A stretch of 64,000 nucleotides of DNA, from positions 113,347-177,346 of the forward strand of contig KN817601.1 in the NCBI GenBank assembly GCA_000827495.1. Reading direction: 5' to 3'. How positions within the stretch are numbered: the first letter of the stretch is position 1; every line of letters starts with the position of its first letter. Made by a program: the position numbers and the translations under genes. Shown here one piece after another: positions 36,696 to 47,851 of this stretch. The notes beneath the pieces were generated by a model. The model was not told the DNA's origin. It ran no database searches and worked only from the letters and a program-made list of their open reading frames with translations. Source of the stretch: Hypholoma sublateritium FD-334 SS-4 (taxonomy: Eukaryota > Basidiomycota > Agaricomycetes > Agaricales > Strophariaceae).

Positions 36696-37540
36696 TCACA
36701 ACGGAAGACCCAGAGTAATGCGCGCGTCGAGCGTCTCTTCCCATCTAACATCCCGCAGCATCAGCATTTCCGCCGCCCCGACATCGCTCCCCGGCTGTTC
36801 GATGTGCAGATACCCACATTCCGGCACCATTACAGCGGCCATGCTGAACCCCACGGCCGCGGCGTCTTCCGCGTGCACGGCCTGCGTATGGGGACTATAT
36901 CCCGTCGCAAAGAGATGAGCCGCGTCCGGTGCCTGGGCGGCGCGGTCTGGATGAATTGGTCGATGTCGAATATATCGACGTCCGCGAGCTCGAACGCGCG
37001 CGAGACCTGCGCCCTTCGCGGGAGCTTCTTCGCAGTGAAGGTGGGCGACAGCTTGAGGAAGAGGACGTTTCGGAGGCCGCGCTCGGGTTGGTCATAGAGC
37101 TCTAGTGCGTTCACCATGGAGTGGAACAGCAGCGGTTTGTATCGCTTGAAGTAAAGTGAATATTTTCAGCCATGGCCGATAGAGGCATGGGCGCCGACGC
37201 ACCTGAATCCATTTAAGTATGACCGCTTCCATATCGCTCTTCGATATGCCGCGCGGAGCAGTGCTGGATACGATCCTTTCTCCCTTCATCTGCGTGCGGT
37301 CCGCTTGTTGCGTGTTGCACTCAGCCTTGTGGGACGGCCACGCTGCTATCTGACATGCTTCAGACTGAGATGCACTGCAATTTCGAAGTCAGCACCATTA
37401 TCGGATACATTATGGGGACATACACAATAATGTGCGCGTTTACATAGCGCACAACACGCTAATGGTGCGGCCTGAGGATCCGATTTGAAGCAGGCCTGAC
37501 ATTGCTTCATTTGGCGCGCCGCATCGGTGAGCTGGGGCAT
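36696..37540 (-). pseudogene. MYND-type zinc-finger protein, copy 2, frameshifted
   Basis: Start ATG at 37540 (MPQLTDAARQMKQCQACFK). The finger is complete across an intron (CCALCKRAHYC joined to SEACQIAAWPSHKAEC). Further exons match copies 1 and 3 (RYKPLLFHSMVNALELYDQPERGLRNVLFLKLSPTF). After SLRRDIV (about 36893) the frame must shift by one base to continue with HTQAVHAEDAAAVGFSMAAVMVPEC and the normal end ITLGLPL at 36696. The break falls at a run of four G (plus strand 36886-36889), so it is a single-base loss or a sequencing error in a homopolymer. As read, the protein would lose its last ~65 residues. Stop codon at 36696-36698 in the downstream frame. Confidence 0.7.
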
Positions 37541-38543
37541 GTCGAAGTTGGCAGTATGTCAAATGGTAAGTAGGGCAGACAGTGCTACACATTGGCGAAA
37601 CAAGTTAAGCTTCAGATCGAAGCAAGACAATCTGAAGTCACTTGTGCAGGATCGATGTTCGTTCTGTAGCGTCCTCCGAGTAGGTCTGAATCTGTTTGAG
37701 ATTGGTTTAAGAGACATGGTTGTATCAAGGTTGACCGCCAATCCGGAACCAATGCACTGCACAGACGTTGGAACGAGTCAAGCGTACACATGCAACTAGG
37801 ACTTCGGAGCGAATGAATGGATACAGTGATAATGGAATTTGCACCGACGTAGCTTCTGTCATTCATGGTTACTGTTTGACGCGCTGTCTGAGTACCATCG
37901 ATGTTTGTCTCTCCGAGACTTCTGAGTCAACAAAATCTACGTCAGGTCTGAATTCTGTTTGAGGGACATTCTGCGATTCTGCGGGTTGAAGACTCGGGAT
38001 CAGGGGGAAAGGTGTGTGTTTGCTGAAGCATTGTCGTCTAGCCTTCGAGTCGGTCTCCCGAGTGATAGTTTGTAGACAGCTCTTGAACGGCGCTCGTCCA
38101 AGGCCGAGGAGTCACTTTCCACTGGCACAAGTAACACAGAAGTCATCAGGCATAAGCCGCTGGTTGGTCGCTGGCAGATAATTGTCATTGAAGTGCGATG
38201 CTCGCAGAGGGGCGACGATAGGATATGGCGTAGTACTGATCTGCGGTATGGCGAACAGGCAGTACGAGTGGTTTCAAGTGGCAAAAATGTGAACACTGAT
38301 TCACTGATCATGAACGTTGACTGAAGGTTTGAAAATTGAGCTTGGCTGGCCGCGGGGAGTCACTGTATATAGATCCCATCACCTGATCAAATGCCGTATG
38401 TGCGCCTCGTTAACTTGCACTTGAACTTGACCCTCAACCATATTTTTTCCCAAGTCGCTGAAGCTGCCATTTAGTGCGCGCTAAATCAACATTTGCCAAC
38501 GTCATAACTCTGCAACGCAGAGCAAACCTCCCGCCGATCAGAA
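37541..38543. other. Divergent intergenic region between MYND copies 2 and 3
   Basis: No gene found. Two short similar words (GGTCTGAAT..CTGTTTGAG) occur near 37683 and 37945, a possible decayed duplication. Confidence 0.35.
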
Positions 38544-39390
38544 ATGCCTCCGCTCGCACCTGTCGCACAACATCTGAAACAGTGCCAGAATTGCTTCAAG
38601 TCCGAGTCGGACGAGACGCATCTGCAATGCTGCTCGTATTGCAAGCGCGCGCACTACTGCGTATGTCAGTTATCCGATTCGTTGTTTCACATGCGAAACT
38701 GACGCTCTCGTCCAGTCGAAGGAATGTCAGAAGGCAGACTGGAAGGCGCACAAGGCACAATGCTCACAGAACCGGGAGACGCGTAAGGCGATGAAAGCCG
38801 CGCCTGAATTGCCAAGCACCGCGCTCAAAGAGTTCTCTAATGCGGCCTTGGAGGTGCTCACGAAGAACTGGGTCCAGGTGCGCCACGCCTCCTCCCCACT
38901 TACACCGACCAGCACACTCACTTGTGCTAAGTAGCAATACCGCCCGCTACTCTCCATCACTGCGCTGCACGCGCTCGAGCTCAAGCGTACGCCCGCGCGC
39001 AGCCTGACGCACATCCTCGTCGTCTACCTTTCGTTCGCACAGAAGGCGTTCGCGTCCGCTCCGCCCCCCGACTCAGAGACGGTGCGCCGTGCCTTCACGC
39101 TTGCGGACGCGCATGTCACGCTACTCGCGGACATCCTACCGGACATCTCCTCACATCTGCGGCCGGGCCTCCAGTCGACCTTCGACGCGATTGCGAGGCG
39201 CACGCTCACGCTGCGCGCTGCCGACCCCGGCGCGGTGGGGTTCGCTCTCGCGCTGCTCGTCGTGCGCGAGTGTAGCCTAGTGCGCTTGGTGCCGCTTGGG
39301 GCTGACATGCACCATAAGGAGCTGCCTACATGGGATCCCGCATGGAAGGAGACGTTCGCGAAATGCATTGAGCGGGGGAATGTCTTTTAG
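38544..39390 (+). CDS. MYND-type zinc-finger protein, copy 3
   Basis: Start ATG at 38544 (MPPLAPVAQHLKQCQNCFKS). The finger reads LQCCSYCKRAHYC, then after a short intron SKECQKADWKAHKAQC, with all eight expected Cys/His positions. A second intron follows WVQ (about 38878-38934). The conserved C-terminal domain reads QYRPLLSITALHALELKRTP, SLTHILVVYLSF, AVGFALALLVVRECSLVRLVPLGADM and ends CIERGNVF at the stop 39388-39390. Same exon layout as copies 1 and 2 but opposite strand, and markedly GC-rich third positions in the last exon. Intact. Function unknown. Confidence 0.82.
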
Positions 39391-40309
39391 CTATGGATGG
39401 ATGGAAGTAAATAAAGCTTGGGTAAGAATATTATTATACTTATGTGGTGTAAACTTTTGACAAGTTCCTTTGATCAAGAAGGATGGAATGTCGCTTGGTC
39501 AGGACAGAATACGAAGATTGTAATTGAGCGCCGAACATTGACGGCCAATGTATCTGTGTATACAAATACTAAATCATTCCAGTTTGCCCCATTTCGCCAT
39601 TTCATCATCTGTCGCGTGCGACTCCACCTTATTTTCCTCTACGTGTTTTTCGAGTCTTGATGCCTGCCTTGATGTCCTGTTCCTCTTGGTCGTCGTCATC
39701 GCCACCCCATTAAACATGGCCATGCTAGTATCACGCCGGTGGCACGCCACGCATTCCCTGGACCTGCCCGAAACTCCTATCAGGTCGCGACTCCTTGTCA
39801 AGCTTCTTCCACAAGATATACACATACTCGGGCTCCGCCGCATCCACCGACCTTTCCTGCCGCATAAGCCGTGTTTCTACCCTCTACTCTTCCTTTTTGG
39901 GCTCGATCAAAGTCTCGGTCTCGTTAGAGACCCACCGCGAGAGGCCACGTCACGACAAAATTGGTTGATCGATGATTTGTTAAGCGCCTGCTAGGCGCTT
40001 AACGCTTGACGCTTGACACTTGCCATTTGATTGCCTGCGCCGAACTGTTAGATCAAGGGGGATGCTCTCCATTCGTGACGATACGATGGCAAAGTAATTT
40101 CTCCACAGGAAATCCAGACACTAGCTTGCCTTCTAATTCTGCTCCCGTCAACGAAACAGAAGTGAGGTAAACCCCCCGTCCAAATGAGACCAACTTCTCC
40201 TTTCCGAATTTCCTATAAGACCGCAAGGAGGCTCTCAAATGTCTAAAACGCACCTTGAACCCAAACCACACTCCTATACTCAATTTACCACCACCCAATA
40301 CTCTGCACC
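39391..40309. other. Intergenic region containing a pseudogene fragment
   Basis: Apart from the decayed copy at 39574-39925 no gene is seen. The segment just before 40310 should hold the promoter of the proline-rich protein gene. Confidence 0.4.
39574..39925 (-). pseudogene. Decayed partial copy of the acidic-protein gene at 46.4 kb
   Basis: Reading three frames of the minus strand gives pieces collinear with the C-terminal third of the 46367-47427 product: EYVYILWKKLDKESR (versus EYARILWKKQDEAWSR), DLIGVSGRSREC..RRD (DPIGISGRERVALRRD), DDDDQEEQDIKAGIK (DDDDEGDIKAGVK) and ESHATDDEMAKWGKLE (ESEVTDEKKVKRVKTAF). Stops and frameshifts interrupt it, so it is non-coding. It covers only exon 2 of the parent, so it does not reveal whether the copy arose through DNA or RNA. 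Confidence 0.7.
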
Positions 40310-41116
40310 ATGGCGGACACGATATCAATCCCACCCAGCCCCGCCTCGTCTAGTCCCAGCCTAGGCCACGATGCCCCGGAGGCATCGCAATCCAGCTGCA
40401 TCGACTACGTCCTGCCCCCGGTACCAATCGACGCCACACCCATATCACAACTGCTCCCAGTCGCTTTCACCGAGCAAGCCCACGAGCTCTACGAGGCGAA
40501 AGCCCCGCCGCCTCTCCCACTTCCTCCTCTGCTTGCGCGCCCCAAAAAATCCCCCCCGCCCGGGCCGCGCGCGGTGGTCGTTCCGCGCTGCGTGCCCCCG
40601 CGGTCCAACGCGCACACTGCATTCCCCTCCCCGCCAACTTCACCTATCCCTTCCAACTCGCCCGTCGTCACCGCCCGGCCAAAGGCAACTACTTCACCCA
40701 GCGCCCAGCGGCGCGCCCTCGCCCAGCGCCACGGCCGGCGGTACCTCGCGCCTGCGTTTGTGCGCGGGGAGTGCCTCCCTTTTGCCATCGCAGAGGAGAA
40801 TGAATCAGAGAGGCGGCCGAGCACGTCCGCGTCGGAGTACTCCGCGGACTCAATGCGGGTCGCGGGCACCAATACCATCACCACCACCACCAACAATAAC
40901 AACAACAACATCGGAGGGGAATGGGCCTTCACCGGTGGAGGGTTCGGGGGCGTCGAGGCGCTGAGCCCAGATGCTGAGCCGGAGCGTCCATGGCGCTCGG
41001 TGCCGATGGAGAAGCGGTGCTCCGCGAAGAAGAAGAAGACGTCGTTCAGGACGCGGGTGCATCGTGTAATGCTGCTTGGCCCGGCGCTGAGCTTGCGGGG
41101 CAGGCTGCATTTTTAA
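40310..41116 (+). CDS. Proline-rich disordered protein, unknown function
   Basis: Single-exon ORF of 268 residues starting at the ATG at 40310 (MADTISIPPSPASSSPSLGH). Pro/Ser/Ala-rich, with polyproline runs (PPPLPLPPLL) and a short conserved-looking core (AQRRALAQRHGRRYLAPAFVRGECLPFAIAEE). A Thr/Asn tract encoded by ACC/AAC triplets (about 40877-40911) follows, and the end is basic (EKRCSAKKKKTSFRTRVHRVMLLGP). No domain recognised. The basic tail could bind nucleic acid or membranes; that is a guess. Confidence 0.65.
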   Translation: MADTISIPPSPASSSPSLGHDAPEASQSSCIDYVLPPVPIDATPISQLLPVAFTEQAHELYEAKAPPPLPLPPLLARPKKSPPPGPRAVVVPRCVPPRSNAHTAFPSPPTSPIPSNSPVVTARPKATTSPSAQRRALAQRHGRRYLAPAFVRGECLPFAIAEENESERRPSTSASEYSADSMRVAGTNTITTTTNNNNNNIGGEWAFTGGGFGGVEALSPDAEPERPWRSVPMEKRCSAKKKKTSFRTRVHRVMLLGPALSLRGRLHF

Positions 41117-41372
41117 ATTTCTCGGACGGGACACACTAGCACGGACACACTGGCAGATACAAACACACACGGCGTTTATTAGGGTCCCTACAGATGTACA
41201 TGATAAATAACAACGCGAGTCGTAAAATTGGTACACTGTAGCAAATAAAAAAACACGAGACGGAATACAACAGCCATCTAGAACGAAGGGGGAGACGTAA
41301 GAGCAAGTCGAGACAGAAATCCGAGAAGAAAAACCAAAGGCCCATACATGCAGTCTGCAACCGAATCTACCA

Positions 41373-43503
41373 CTACACCTCACTCTCCGCGCCCCCAAAG
41401 TCCAGGCTGAACTCATACTTGATCCGCTCGGACTGCTGCACTGCCTGGAACAGTTTCCGCCCAAGGCCCTCAAAGCTCTCCACCAGCACGCCCTTCAACT
41501 CCTGCATCTCCTCCCAGCTATCCGGGCCGGGGAACAGCGGCGTCGGGAGTAGATGCTGGTGCACAACGAGCACGCGGAAAGCGACGCCCCGCAGCACGGG
41601 GTACCGTGCGCCGTTCGTGAGGTGGTGGTCGAGCGCCGCCCACGCGGGGTCTGGCTCGATCTTGAGCCCGCTGAACTTGGAGTTGAAGTGCGCGACTTTG
41701 ACCGCGACGTCGAACGTGACGTGTTCAATCGTCGTGGGCCCGCGCACCTGCTCGCCGAGCAGCGCGTCGAGACAGGGCGGCATCTGCCCGAAGAGCGCCA
41801 TGCTCGCGAAGCTGAGGTGCAGGTGCAGCGTGCGCAGCGCGAAGAAGCTGGAGAGGACTAGGCGTCCGGGGCAGAGGATCAACGCTGTATGTACCGGCAA
41901 AGGTGTGAATCACTAGTGGGTCGCGATCTGAGTGGAAATGTGACTTACGTGTGTCGCTGGTGATACCGCCGATAGTGAGCGACTCCAACGTCGCCGCCGT
42001 CTGGAGCATGATGATCACCTCTGCCATGGTGTCCGCACCGCCCTTTGTCGGCATGCCCAGCTTGAATGAGCGCAGTTTGACATGGCGGAATGAGAAGGGC
42101 GCTTTCGCGCCTGTAGGGCCGCTGATCTCGTCCAGTACCTCCCCAGCATTCTCGGCCTCGAGCACCTCGAGGCGCTGCAGGCTCGCCCGGCCCCACATAG
42201 CCGGCAACAGCGTCGGTGCGTACTTTTTCTGCCGCGTAACCAGGCCCTTCGACCACTCCGGGTCGCGCGTGAACACATTCACCAAGCGCAGTGCGCGAAG
42301 GTTGACGCACCCCGCGAGCAGGTCGACGGGGAAGTGATACAGGTTCGCGAACTCGAGCCGCGTGAGCTGCGGCGCGCGGCAGACCTTCTCGACGGCGAGC
42401 GCGATGCCGACGTGTAGCGCGTGGCCGCTCGTCGGCGCGAGGAACTCGAGGGCGAAGCGCTCGAGGCGCACTGCGGCGCGCAGCACCTCTCGCAGGCCTA
42501 CGCGCCGCGCGTTCCAGTCGAGCACCGCCGCGCCGGCATCCTTGTGCAGCCCGCCGGCGAGCCCACTCCCCACCCCGCCCAGGCCCACCCCGGTGCCGCC
42601 GTCCATCGCGCGCCCCTCCGCGGGGTCGAGCACTACGCGGATGCTCCGTACATGCGCCGTCAGCGGGTGCGCCGAGGCATGCAGCGGGTCCGCGCGGAAC
42701 GCCGCGAGCAGCCCGTCCATGCGCGCGGTCTCACTTGCGGGCAGCGCGCCGAGCGCGGGCGCTCGCCGCGCGTCGCGCAGCGTAATGTGCTCGAAGAGCG
42801 TGCGTCGGACGCTCGTGAGAAGCGCGCGCGAGGCGAGCATGCACTGTCCGACGGCGTCAGCGGTAGAGTCGCCTCGGCGCCGTGCAGGGTGCACGCTACT
42901 GCTACTGCTACTGCTGCGCACAAGGAGCTCGATGATATTGTCGATGAGCTCCTGCGGCAGCGCCGGGATTGGGTACTCGCGCTCGAGAGCGGCGGGGGCG
43001 ATGTCCTCTCCGTGCGCGCTGTCCGACTGGCGGTCCGCGGTACCTCCGACGGCGAGGTCCTCTCCGTGCATGTCACCCGGTTGGTTGCCGCTGGTGGCCA
43101 TGGCGGCGAGTTCCCCTCCGTGCGTTTCGTCCATCTGGAGGTCCCCAGCAGCGATGTACTCTCCGTATGTGCCATCCCGCTGGTTGTTGGTAGCTGCGAC
43201 GAGGGCATACATCGGGGCGGCAGGCGCGGCGGCGATATGCACTCCGTGCATATCGTCCGGCTGGCAATCCCTGGTGGCCGCCGCGACGATGTCTTCTCTG
43301 TGGATGTCGTCCGCTTGGTCGCTGGTAGCCACGACAAGGGCGTCCATCACAGCGATAGCGACGGGACTGTCGTGGGTGCTTGCAGGAGGGTGTGCGACAG
43401 GTAAGGCTAGCATGTAAGCGTCATGGTCTTTGATAAGGCCGCTGCCGGCCAGCTTACGCGCGGTGGCACTGCTTCGCGAGCCAAATAGCCGGCGACAATT
43501 CAT
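41373..43503 (-). CDS. F-box-like protein with N-terminal tandem repeat
   Basis: Probable substrate adaptor of an SCF-type ubiquitin ligase, judged only from its F-box-like segment. The start is the ATG at 43503 (MNCRRLFGSRSS); one upstream in-frame codon is GTG. Residues about 61-172 form roughly six degenerate 16-20-residue repeats with core NQxxDxHGEDIA. An F-box-like helix pair follows (ALPQELIDNIIELLV ... MLASRALLTSVRRTLFEHITL). The rest is an LRR-like solenoid (LTRLEFANLYHFPVDLLAGC, LRALRLVNVF, LQRLEVLEAEN, LRSFKLGMP, LESLTIGGI). One intron lies near 41886-41947; exon 2 ends FSLDFGGAESEV at 41373. GC is high, as in the neighbouring 40.3-kb gene. Confidence 0.72.
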
Positions 43504-43843
43504 CACATCGGATGGCGCTCAAATGGCCTCTTTCCACTCGCAAATACAGCGCTCAACAGCGGGCGATGACCTAACTTTAAACTCGCTCAACAGGGTTAGT
43601 CGGCCACTGCAGTGACATTTGCATCCATGGGGACACCGTCGCTGGCTGTGCTTCGTCAATCCATATGCCAAGTTACGAACATGCTAGATGATAGTGCGAA
43701 TATACCGAGTCTCGGTTTCGTGGAACGGTCCATATGAGACTCACACGATGATGGAAAAGCATAATGCATTAAACATGTCATTGAGAGTTGACGACGACAT
43801 ATAGCATAACAGCCCGCCCCAGGACATCCCATAACAGCACTAT
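43504..43843. other. Intergenic region F-box-like / RPS13
   Basis: Contains the 3' end of RPS13 and the promoter of the F-box-like gene. No gene seen. Confidence 0.4.
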
Positions 43844-44475
43844 TTAAGCGACGAGAGTAGAGGCGGTCGCGGAATCGTACTTGAAGGTGGGCGCGATCTG
43901 CTGCTTGGTCTTGTAGTAGCGAGCGAGACGGTGGATCCTCGACTCGATGAGGATAAGACGGAACTTGGAGTCCTTGTCCTTCCTGTTCACCTCGAGATGC
44001 TTGCGCACCGAGACCGCCTTTTTGATGAGGTGCCAAAGGTCCTCAGGGATGGATGGTCCAAGTCCTATCCCCAAACAAAAGGTGTGTATAATGCAGCACA
44101 GAAGAGGGGAACAGGAAAGAGGTGTGAATAAGGTACGATTCCTTGCGTTAGTGTGCGAGTCGCAAGAAAGACTGGTGTACAGGGCGTACCTTGGGACTTG
44201 AGGATACGGAGGATCTTGTTTCCGGTGACGAAGCGGACCTGGGGGATTCCCGAGGAGTCACGCAGGGTGACACCGATCTGGGAGGGGGTCAAACCCTTGC
44301 GGGCGAGCTTGACGATCTGGTCAACGACATCGTCGGGGGTGGTCTTGAGCCACGAAGGGGGCGCGCGGCGGTAGGGGAGGGCGGAGGACGCTAAAAAAAT
44401 GTCAGATTGAATTTAATCGCGTCGTATTTTTCACTACGCACAAATGCCCTTTCCGGGTGCGTGCATGCGTCCCAT
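43844..44475 (-). CDS. RPS13: 40S ribosomal protein S13 (uS15)
   Basis: Component of the small ribosomal subunit body. Exon 1 is short: the ATG at 44475 encodes [11 protein letters not shown], then a donor (GTGCGT) whose phase-1 junction restores [16 protein letters not shown] in exon 2. Exon 2 continues [21 protein letters not shown] and [18 protein letters not shown]. After a second intron (about 44066-44189) exon 3 reads [21 protein letters not shown] and [20 protein letters not shown], ending STLVA at 43844. Length and sequence are fully typical. The very short first exon is the common layout of fungal ribosomal protein genes. Head-to-head with RPS6. Confidence 0.96.
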
Positions 44476-44854
44476 TTTGACTCTAAAAACGATGAGAATA
44501 GGCGCGGCAACGGCGACAGCAGTGGGCTCACGATTTGGTGTGACGGGGAGAGTCTTGAGGATGGGTTTCTAGGCGCGAATGTCGACGTTGGGAAGGAGGG
44601 AAGAGGAGATCCGGGAGATGCCGGCTGTGGCTGCGTGTGCTATATAGAACCAAACCTTAACTTTGCCCAGGAAACGGGGATTTACCGTGAGACTTTCGCA
44701 CTCAGCAGGCCGTCCGCCCCATACTCCCTCCACTCCGCCCATCGCAAGAGGTACGTTACCGCACACGGTGACCATCGACTTTTGCCGCAAGGTATGCGTC
44801 TGCGTGTGCTAGAGGCTCTGGTGGGGTGCTGAACGTGTTTTTTCTGTTGGTAGT
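44476..44854. promoter_or_regulatory. Shared divergent promoter RPS13/RPS6
   Basis: Only 379 bp separate the two start codons, so both ribosomal protein promoters lie here. No TATA box is obvious. Shared use of regulatory sites is inference. Confidence 0.5.
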
Positions 44855-45795
44855 ATGAAGTTCAACATTGCCAGTGAGCACCGTTTATCGCCTGTGAGCG
44901 TCCCAGAGCGCCGTGTTGACGATTGTACACTTGCCAGACCCCGCCACCGGGGCCCAAAAACTCGTCGACCTTGACGATGAGAAGAGATAGTGCGTTGGGC
45001 GGTAGATTACATATGAAATGTCTGCTTATTTATTGCCGTTTACAGTCGCTTCGTCTACGACAAGAAAATCTCTCAGGAGGTCCCTGCCGACTCCCTCGGC
45101 GACGAATGGAAGGGCTACGTGTTCCGCATCACCGGTGGAAATGACAAGCAGGGTTTCCCCATGAAGCAGGGTGTTCTCCTGCCGTACCGCGTCAAGCTCC
45201 TGCTCGCGGACGGACACTCGTGCTACCGCATCCGCCGTACGGGTGAGCGCCGCCGCAAGTCGGTCCGTGGCTGTATCGTCGGCCCCGACATCGCTGTCCT
45301 CTCCGTCGTCATCGTCAAGCAGGGCGAGAACGACATCCCCGGGCTTACCGACGTTGTCCTCCCCAAACGCCTCGGCCCCAAGCGCGCGACTAAGATCAGA
45401 AGGTTCTTCAACTTGACCAAGGAGGACGATGTCAGGAAATACGTTGTGCGACGGGAGGTTGTGAGCAAGAAGAAGGAGGATGCGAAGCCCTACACCAAGG
45501 CGTACGTGTGTCATTTCCACTGTTGTGGCCCCTGCTCATCTATCTCCGGCGTGTAGTCCCAAGATCCAACGTCTTGTTACCCCTCTCCGTCTCCAACGCC
45601 GCCGTCACCTCAACTCGCTCAAGCGCAGAAAGCTCGACCAGCAGAAGGAGCAGAAGACGGAATACGAGTACGTTTTCATCTTTTGTTAATTTATCGTTTT
45701 CTCACCAGCACTCCAGTGTCCTCATTGCCAAGCGCGTTGCCGAGAAAAAGGCCAAGGTCGCCGCCATCAAGGCGTCGCACCACAAGACCGCTTAA
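44855..45795 (+). CDS. RPS6: 40S ribosomal protein S6 (eS6)
   Basis: Small-subunit protein, target of TOR/S6-kinase signalling in eukaryotes. Exon 1 is six codons and one base (ATG at 44855, MKFNIA), spliced to [17 protein letters not shown]. Later exons read [60 protein letters not shown] and [21 protein letters not shown]. The C-terminal exons give [29 protein letters not shown] and [20 protein letters not shown], ending at the stop 45793-45795. The tail is short and lacks the multi-serine phosphorylation cluster of animals, as usual in fungi. Four or five introns. Confidence 0.96.
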
Positions 45796-46366
45796 ATCGT
45801 CTTGCAATTGTCCCCCCTCTTGCGTATGGGTCCTGCCGGGTCGTGACGGTAGTCATCACGGGATATAACGACTGGCCGCGTAATGTTCACGTTGTATAAT
45901 CGTCCATAGCCAACGGTGTCATGGCGCGCTGTTCCTCCTCTTCATTTTTACCCCTGCTGCAAAACATCTTTCCATCGCCTCCTTGCCCGTATAGTATGCG
46001 ATATGTCGTTATGAATCTCGTAAGCCATGCTTTGAACCGCGATCCTGAATACATTCTGGATAGCTTAAGATATAGACTCGCATGGTGCTGCAAAGAGGAA
46101 GAAAATACATTGCTCTGGTATCATATCAGTTGCTCAACGTTGCGCTCTCCAAATTGAGTGACAAAAAGGGCGGCGTATGTGCCGAATTGATTCGTCCCCC
46201 AGAAATCTATTACGTCTTAACATGGCGACTGTTCGATTCCGCTTCAGAAGGTTATATTAACTCATACATACGTTATTTTCCTTTCGTTTTGTGCCGCAGA
46301 CACGAGGTACCGAAATGTTATAAAGCGCGGCCTTCTTCCCTCCCACCCACCATTCACCTCACCGAC
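45796..46366. other. Intergenic region RPS6 / acidic protein
   Basis: Holds the RPS6 3' UTR and the promoter of the next gene. No gene recognised. Confidence 0.4.
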
Positions 46367-47427
46367 ATGGCCACCCCCGCGGTACCTACTTCTCAGACTA
46401 TCCCGAATGATCTTGACGCCCGCTGGCAACAATTGCGCGACGCAGCCAAGAAAGAAGGCACGGTGAGTCGCGTTCGCAGTTTCTTTGTGGCTGCTTTTAT
46501 TGATCTATAAGCGTCTGTCCTGTGTCTAAATAGGTGCTGAGCGTGTCCGACACGCTTACGGTGACGCCGCGCACGCTGCTTGGCACGTACTTCGCGGTGT
46601 GGGATGACCATACGGACATGGAGGCGTATGACAGCGACACGCAGGAGGTGTCGTATTTGGACCTGGCGCTCGAGAACCCGGGCGAGGCGGCGGCGCGGCA
46701 CAAACATAGCGCAATGGAGGCGGAGGACAGCGGAATCGAGAACAACGAGAAAAAAGGCACAGAGCAGGCCATGTCCACGCAAAAAGTACCTGCCACGGTC
46801 GACGGCGACGTCGCGTTCGCGGACATCTGGGGCCGCTTCCGGTGGTGGCGCATGCTCGGGCAGTTCAAGGGGCTGTACAGGCCGCCCGGGGCGCCGGAGA
46901 ACGTGTGGTACTTCGGCGACGTCGCCTGGACGCCCCTCGGGCACGAACCCGACGACTCGGACGACGAGGCAGAGATGTGGGAAGGCGAAGCAGTCGACGC
47001 CGACACGCGCGACACACACGACTTTGGGCTTGCGGTGCTGGGCACGCTGGATCGGCGGGGCCGGCCATTCGTCGAGATGCTGTATAACGGTACGGGGTAT
47101 TACACGGAGGAGAGGCGAAAGAGGGCCAGGGGCAAAGCCGAGGAGGAAAAGGCGGTGGCGGTGGAGGGGCGCGAGTATGCGAGGATTTTGTGGAAGAAGC
47201 AGGACGAGGCGTGGAGTCGCGATCCGATTGGTATTTCGGGCAGGGAACGCGTGGCGTTGCGGCGCGATGCCGGCATGACTACGTTGGAGCCAGGCTACGG
47301 TGTTTCTGACGACGACGATGAAGGCGACATCAAGGCCGGCGTCAAAAGGGACGCAGAGGACGATAGTGACGCAGAGTCGGAGGTGACAGATGAGAAAAAG
47401 GTAAAGCGCGTCAAGACCGCATTTTGA
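46367..47427 (+). CDS. Conserved acidic/basic protein of unknown function
   Basis: Start ATG at 46367 (MATPAVPTSQTIPNDLDARW); one intron (about 46463-46533) then a long exon. It contains a central globular-looking block (FADIWGRFRWWRMLGQFKGL, PPGAPENVWYFGDVAWTPLG) and a Lys/Arg-rich helix (TEERRKRARGKAEEEKAV). EYARILWKKQDEAWSRDPIGIS follows. The C-terminus is acidic with a nuclear-signal-like end (EKKVKRVKTAF). No family recognised. A decayed partial copy lies at 39574-39925 on the opposite strand, so the gene has been locally duplicated. Confidence 0.75.
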
Positions 47428-47851
47428 GCTTGGGGTTAGAAATCAACATATCCGCAATGTCTACATACAAATAAGGTCTAAATATACGAATCGGATATTA
47501 GGCGCTCATCATGTTGTCATCATGCGTCGAGTAGCATCTTACAGTTCTTCCTCCAATAATTTTGTTCTTTTATGCAAATACCATCTGCCTGTAAGATTGG
47601 ACAGAAAAACAATTATATCGCACAGAGCACGTGCACCCCGCTGCTGTCACAAGCAAAGCGTATATGCAAATGAACTGAGTACACATTCAGGAGTATGGAA
47701 CAAACAAGATCGAAAGCCATAGAAGCATAGGAGATGTGATATATAAACCCAATATAAACGATACAAAATAAGCCACTAAGAAATCCCAACGAAAGTCCCG
47801 AGTTAATTCATACGATTTCAATCCAAAGGAAAATGGAATGCGATGAAAGGT
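47428..47851. other. Convergent intergenic region
   Basis: AT-rich 3' flanks of the acidic protein gene and the ice-binding protein gene. No gene seen. Confidence 0.4.

Noticed and set aside
41136..41360. Minus-strand ORF with hydrophobic stretches
   Set aside because: Lies in the 3' flanks of two convergent genes, lacks a family match and has AT-rich non-coding composition.
42362..43417. Two long plus-strand ORFs (over 320 codons) opposite the F-box-like gene
   Set aside because: They are antisense shadows in very GC-rich DNA; the minus-strand frame carries the F-box and LRR signal.
46580..47278. Arg-rich ORF of 232 codons
   Set aside because: Out-of-frame shadow of the acidic protein gene.
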